Below, one piece after another: positions 8,708 to 12,054 of a stretch of 12,054 nt of DNA. The notes under the pieces were generated by a model that searched no databases, had not been told where the DNA came from, and worked only from the letters and a program-made list of their open reading frames with translations. Numbering within the stretch: position 1 is the first letter of the stretch; each line of letters opens with the position of its first letter. A program made the position numbers and the translations under genes. The stretch comes from Archangium sp. (GTDB lineage Bacteria; Myxococcota; Myxococcia; Myxococcales; Myxococcaceae), in contig JAEUJT010000048.1 in assembly GCA_016793525.1 (NCBI GenBank), forward strand, positions 1-12,054, in the 5' to 3' direction.

Positions 8708-9889
8708 ATGGACCTCGACCTTTCCGCTCACGACGGCGCCGTTTCTCGTGACGAGCCTCAGCCCGTCGCCCCGCCCGCGGAGGTCGTGACGAGGGCGCCT
8801 GTTCGCGCGAAGCCGCTGTTCGTCTGGCTCTTCCGGTTTCAGGCGATAGCGCTCGCCGGCTTTCTGCTCGCCGTCGAGGCTCGGTTCGGGGTAGCCCCAT
8901 TCTCTGAGGCGAAAACCGTCGCCGCATGGCTGATGCTGGTGGGAATGCTCGGTGCGGTGGCCGTCGGTTTCGCTTCGCTGATTCGCATCATCGGAGCGAC
9001 GATGCGCCCGGAGCCAGTGGCCGCCCTGACGTGGGTCGGCTTGTTCAGCGCGGGCGCGTCTTCGCTGGGGGGCCTCCTCGCGACGACAGTGGGCTTGTCG
9101 AGCACCATATCGATTCGCGGTCGCCAGCTCCGGCGGCGCGGGAAGGTGCTGCTCCCCTCGGTAGGGCAAGGTGACGCGTGGGCCGAGCTGTCGATGCAGC
9201 CTGAAATTCCTGGAGAGCTCACGGAGGCCCTCGCGCGGCGCTGGCGAGAGAACGGCCGCAACGAGCACGCCTCGGTGGCGGCCTTCGCGCATCTGACGCT
9301 CGACTTGATGGCCGTCGGAGCGCCTCCTCAACTGCTGACAGACGCGCAGCGCGACGCGGCCGATGAGATTCGCCACGCCGAGCTCTGCTTCTCGCTCGCC
9401 CGCGCCATCGACGGTCAGCCGGAGAGCCCGAGCCCATTCCTACAGGCGCACGAGCAGCGGCCGGCGCCGTCGTCGCGGCCCGAGGCGCTGGCGCAGCTGG
9501 CCGCCGATTCGCTCATCGAAGGTGCGTTGCTCGAGGGCTTCTCCGCGCGGACGCTCGCGGTGCTGGTGCAGCGCTGTGAAGACCCAGCCACCGTGGCGCT
9601 GCTCAAGGAGTTGGCTGCCGATGAAGGCCGTCACTCCCGCCACGGTTGGGACGTCGCGGAGTGGTGCCTCGCTGAGGGTGGAGCGGCCGTCGCCGAGGCA
9701 CTCCGCCGGGCGGCTGACCAGCTTCCGACGTCGAACACCCCTGCGACGAACGACGAAGCCACGGATGGCCGCTGGGAGCGCTACGGAATCGCCGGCGCGG
9801 CCCTCGAAGCGCAGATGTTTCAGGAGTCGCGCGCATATGTCGTACAGCGGGTGCAGCAGCTCCTCGGCGCGGCTCGCCTCGCGGCGTGA
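8708..9889 (+). CDS. Membrane-anchored ferritin-like (di-iron) domain protein
   Basis: The product has 393 residues from ATG 8708; an in-frame ATG at 8678 would add ten. The 8708 start is preferred because it has a GGCGGGA stretch just upstream, whereas 8678 has none. After a hydrophilic N-terminus there are three likely membrane segments, at about 37-56, 71-95 and 107-132, followed by a basic patch (RGRQLRRR at 137-144). The C-terminal half is a four-helix ferritin-like domain with carboxylate and histidine ligands: NEH at 185-187, EIRH at 220-223, LIEGALLEGF at 269-278, and DEGRH at 305-309. This E...ExxH...E...ExxH pattern is the classical di-iron site, here on a protein apparently tethered to the membrane. 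I know similar soluble or lipoprotein ferritin-like domains from myxobacteria; their substrate is not established. Iron oxidation or storage, or an oxidase activity, are possibilities that the sequence does not decide. A 73-base gap separates it from the Uma2 gene. Confidence 0.82.
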   Translation: MDLDLSAHDGAVSRDEPQPVAPPAEVVTRAPVRAKPLFVWLFRFQAIALAGFLLAVEARFGVAPFSEAKTVAAWLMLVGMLGAVAVGFASLIRIIGATMRPEPVAALTWVGLFSAGASSLGGLLATTVGLSSTISIRGRQLRRRGKVLLPSVGQGDAWAELSMQPEIPGELTEALARRWRENGRNEHASVAAFAHLTLDLMAVGAPPQLLTDAQRDAADEIRHAELCFSLARAIDGQPESPSPFLQAHEQRPAPSSRPEALAQLAADSLIEGALLEGFSARTLAVLVQRCEDPATVALLKELAADEGRHSRHGWDVAEWCLAEGGAAVAEALRRAADQLPTSNTPATNDEATDGRWERYGIAGAALEAQMFQESRAYVVQRVQQLLGAARLAA

Positions 9890-9937
9890 GCACCGCTTTC
9901 GTCGATCGCTGGGGGCCCGCGTGGCAACAGACGCGAC

Positions 9938-10906
9938 ATGGGCTCGAAAGTCGGTTGCTGCGTGCTGCTTCTCGTCGGCTGCGCTGTTTCCCCCGGCCAG
10001 GAGGACTCCGGCGCTGTGTTTCCTGATGGAGGTGGCGCGCTCGACGCAGGGCCCGACGTGAGCGGGCTCGACGACCTGGCGTTGATGACCGCGCTCGCCG
10101 GCTTGTGGGCTGGTCCCGCGACGCAGACTCCGCTCGGTGCGTTTCCCACCATGAACGTCGATTTCCGCCCGGTGGGGTCGCGAGCGCTCTTTGGTCGCGT
10201 CGATCTCGATGGAGCCAACGCCTTGCGGTTCGGTTTCACCGTGGAGACGGTCAACGGAGTGCGGAGGTTGACGTATCGGAACGGCGGTTACTTCCTCGGC
10301 ATTCTGCGAGACATGCGGGCCGATCTCCGCTCCGTCGAGCACGGCCCGGAGCGCTGGCGGTTCTGCCACGTCGAGCGCGGCTGCGACTACATCGACGCTC
10401 GCTTCACACTGAGTGACTCGACGACCCTGGTGCTCGACGTGAAGGTGCGCGGGCAGCAGCACCTCCTCTGGCAAGCCACCCGTCGCGAGGCGCGCACGGT
10501 GCCCTCGACGTTCCCGGAGCAGGGGCCATGGGCAGGCTCGCTGACTGATCCGTTTCCCGTCATGCCGTCGCTCGAAGCCACCGTATCGTGGACCACGCCG
10601 CTCCCTGCCGAGCGCGAGGTGTGGATCTCGCTCTCCGCGACGGCGTGCGGCTTCACGTTCTCGTGCGTGCCGAGCCGAACGCTGGCGGTGAAGGCCGCGG
10701 CCGGCGCGACCCGGGCGACGCTCACCCTCGAGCAGCTGCACCTCGGCACGTATTTCGCGACCGCGGTGCTCGACCGAAATGGCAACATTCGTACGTTGCT
10801 CCGCCCAGACAGCGGCGACGGCGTCTCGATTCCCGACACCTCGGTCACGGTGGCGGCGACCGGCACCACGCGGGTGTCGCTGCCGATCATCACCAGCGTT
10901 CCGTAG
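9938..10906 (+). CDS. Predicted lipoprotein of unknown function
   Basis: The product has 322 residues. It begins with a short lipoprotein signal: basic Lys4, hydrophobic 9-13, and a lipobox LVGC with the modified Cys at residue 15. An acidic, glycine-rich linker (about 20-45) follows, as in surface-exposed lipoproteins. Residues about 50-185 form a beta-rich domain beginning LAGLWAG and containing repeated strands; the G-x-W start and length are reminiscent of lipocalin-like barrels, which is a guess. Residues about 205-318 form a second beta-sandwich-like domain. Two close cysteine pairs, 143/149 and 237/243, could form disulfides outside the cytoplasm. I do not recognise a named family. It lies 48 bases after the ferritin-like gene and 44 bases before the kinase gene, all in the same direction. 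No clear Shine-Dalgarno is seen before the ATG, so the start rests on the lipobox. Confidence 0.78.
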   Translation: MGSKVGCCVLLLVGCAVSPGQEDSGAVFPDGGGALDAGPDVSGLDDLALMTALAGLWAGPATQTPLGAFPTMNVDFRPVGSRALFGRVDLDGANALRFGFTVETVNGVRRLTYRNGGYFLGILRDMRADLRSVEHGPERWRFCHVERGCDYIDARFTLSDSTTLVLDVKVRGQQHLLWQATRREARTVPSTFPEQGPWAGSLTDPFPVMPSLEATVSWTTPLPAEREVWISLSATACGFTFSCVPSRTLAVKAAAGATRATLTLEQLHLGTYFATAVLDRNGNIRTLLRPDSGDGVSIPDTSVTVAATGTTRVSLPIITSVP

Positions 10907-10913
10907 CGGTCGA

Positions 10914-10928
10914 CCCGAGGGACTCGGG
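10914..10928 (+). terminator. Small GC-rich hairpin in the gap after the lipoprotein gene
   Basis: CCCGAG (10914-10919) and CTCGGG (10923-10928) form a perfect six-base stem with a three-base loop, starting eight bases after the stop codon. There is no T-tract after it, so it is not a standard intrinsic terminator. It could attenuate transcription into the kinase gene or stabilise the mRNA end, or it may mean nothing in DNA this GC-rich. Confidence 0.25.
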
Positions 10929-10950
10929 GGTGTAGGGTCCGCGCCGCTCG

Positions 10951-12054
10951 ATGCCTCCGATCGACCCTAAAAAGCCTGTCCGCTTCGGTAAGTACACGCT
11001 GGTCGATCGCATCGCGGTCGGCGGCATGGCGGAGATCTTTCTCGCGCGCCAAGCGGGCCTCGAGGGCTTCGAGAAGACGATCGTCATCAAGCGCATTCGA
11101 CCGCACCTGTCGAAGCAGCCGAACTTCGTGAAGATGTTCCTCAACGAGGCGAAGCTGGCCGCGCAGCTGAACCACCCCAACATCGTGCAGATCTACGACC
11201 TGGGGAAGATCAGCGAGTCGTACTTCATCGCCATGGAGTACATCTTCGGGCGCGACATGCGTCGCATCATCCCGAAGGCTGACGCGCTCGGCATCCCGTT
11301 CCCCATGGTGTACGCGCTGAAGATCGCCTCGAGCGTGTGCGAAGGGCTGTACTACGCGCACCAGAAGGTCGACCTCTACGGCACGCCGCTGAACATCGTG
11401 CACCGCGACGTCACGCCCGAGAACATCTTCGTCTCGTTCGACGGCACGGTGAAGGTGCTCGACTTCGGCATCGCCAAGGCCGCGAACCAGATCGAGCAGA
11501 CCCGCGCCGGAGAGATCAAAGGCAAGCTCTCGTACATGTCGCCCGAGCAGTGCATGGGCAAGCCGCTCGACTCGCGCAGCGACCTGTTCTCGCTCGGCAC
11601 CGTGCTCTACGAGTGGCTCACCGGCTTCAAGCTCTTCACCGGCGACAGCGAGGTCGCGATTCTCAAGTCGATCACCGAGGGCAAGATCTACGCGCCCTCG
11701 TACTTCAAGGCCGACATTCCCGAGGCGGTAGAGGCGATTCTGATGCGCGCCCTCGAGAAGGACCGGGAGAAGCGGTACCAGAACGCCTGGGAGATGCAGT
11801 ACGACCTGGACCAGTTCTTGTCGCAGTACGAATTCACCCCGTCGAACATTCACCTTTCGAACTTCCTCAAGCAGCTCTTCAACGACGAGCTCGAGGAAGA
11901 GAAGTCGCGGCTGGCGCAGCTGCGCGCCCCGGGTGGCCCTGCGCAGATCATCACCGAAGAGCCCGAAGAGGTGTTCTCGGCGATCGAGCCCATCTCCGAG
12001 ACGTCAGAGGCCGCTGACAGCCGCCTCAACCCCGCGCCCAGCGGCGGTGAGAAG
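10951..12054 (+). CDS. Eukaryote-like Ser/Thr protein kinase (partial, 3' end outside window)
   Basis: The first 368 codons are visible with no stop; the gene continues beyond the window. The kinase domain spans about residues 13-290. It has a glycine loop IAVGGMAEIF at 21-30, the ATP-binding Lys47 in VIKRIR, Glu66 in the C-helix (NEAKLA), a catalytic loop HRDVTPEN at 151-158 with Asp153 and Asn158, DFG at 171-173, an SPE at 197-199 standing for APE, and Asp211 in SDLFSLG. All residues needed for catalysis are present, except that Thr155 replaces the Lys usual in HRDxKPxN; related myxobacterial kinases commonly show Ser or Thr there. A glutamate-rich, probably flexible segment begins near residue 312, so a sensor or anchor domain may follow outside the window. 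The start at 10951 puts the loop at a normal distance. A TAGGG at 10933-10937 is somewhat far upstream for a ribosome-binding site. The substrate cannot be inferred from the neighbours. Confidence 0.93.
   Translation, partial: MPPIDPKKPVRFGKYTLVDRIAVGGMAEIFLARQAGLEGFEKTIVIKRIRPHLSKQPNFVKMFLNEAKLAAQLNHPNIVQIYDLGKISESYFIAMEYIFGRDMRRIIPKADALGIPFPMVYALKIASSVCEGLYYAHQKVDLYGTPLNIVHRDVTPENIFVSFDGTVKVLDFGIAKAANQIEQTRAGEIKGKLSYMSPEQCMGKPLDSRSDLFSLGTVLYEWLTGFKLFTGDSEVAILKSITEGKIYAPSYFKADIPEAVEAILMRALEKDREKRYQNAWEMQYDLDQFLSQYEFTPSNIHLSNFLKQLFNDELEEEKSRLAQLRAPGGPAQIITEEPEEVFSAIEPISETSEAADSRLNPAPSGGEK

Noticed and set aside
9440..11853. Long minus-strand open frames across the ferritin-like, lipoprotein and kinase genes (433 and 488 residues)
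   Set aside because: They lie opposite plus-strand genes with clear motifs and show no domain or signal features of their own.

Overview
The window is high-GC DNA with bacterial gene organisation, and it most likely comes from a myxobacterium (Myxococcota, probably the Myxococcus/Archangium side). The evidence is a C-terminal MYXO-CTERM-type sorting signal, a eukaryote-like Ser/Thr kinase with the myxobacterial catalytic-loop variant HRDVTPEN, a membrane-anchored ferritin-like protein of a type I associate with this phylum, and several secreted proteins. The genus assignment is inference.

Layout. The minus strand (positions 1-5233) carries two genes transcribed leftwards. The first is a very long secreted protein made of Ig-like repeats and ending in a MYXO-CTERM tail (5233-572). 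Six bases later comes the start of an outer-membrane barrel protein (565 to beyond position 1), of the type I associate with myxobacterial OmpA-family proteins. The plus strand (5198-12054) carries five co-oriented genes with short gaps of 23 to 73 bases. In order they are glycine dehydrogenase gcvP, a Uma2-family nuclease-fold protein, a membrane protein with a ferritin-like domain, a predicted lipoprotein of unknown function, and the N-terminal 368 residues of a Ser/Thr protein kinase that runs off the window. There is no gene-free stretch over 300 bases. I see no rRNA, tRNA, CRISPR array, insertion sequence or riboswitch.

How the genes work together. The minus-strand pair is tightly packed: the ribosome-binding site of the barrel gene overlaps the stop codon of the repeat gene. 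This suggests a co-expressed surface module, a lipid-anchored or cell-surface fibre-like protein plus an outer-membrane partner. The plus-strand genes do not form an obvious pathway. gcvP is a complete single-chain P-protein but has no gcvT or gcvH beside it. The ferritin-like, lipoprotein and kinase genes may simply be neighbours.

The most distinctive observation is inside the repeat protein. Three different Ig-like domains (A-B-C) are duplicated as a block of about 271 residues, giving three full blocks plus a fourth A domain. Every one of these ten domains keeps its own cysteine pair at fixed spacing, and the last two Ig domains before the anchor have no cysteine. A second oddity is that the repeat gene and gcvP are divergent with overlapping 5' ends. 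The start of the repeat gene is uncertain and might reflect a one-base homopolymer difference.
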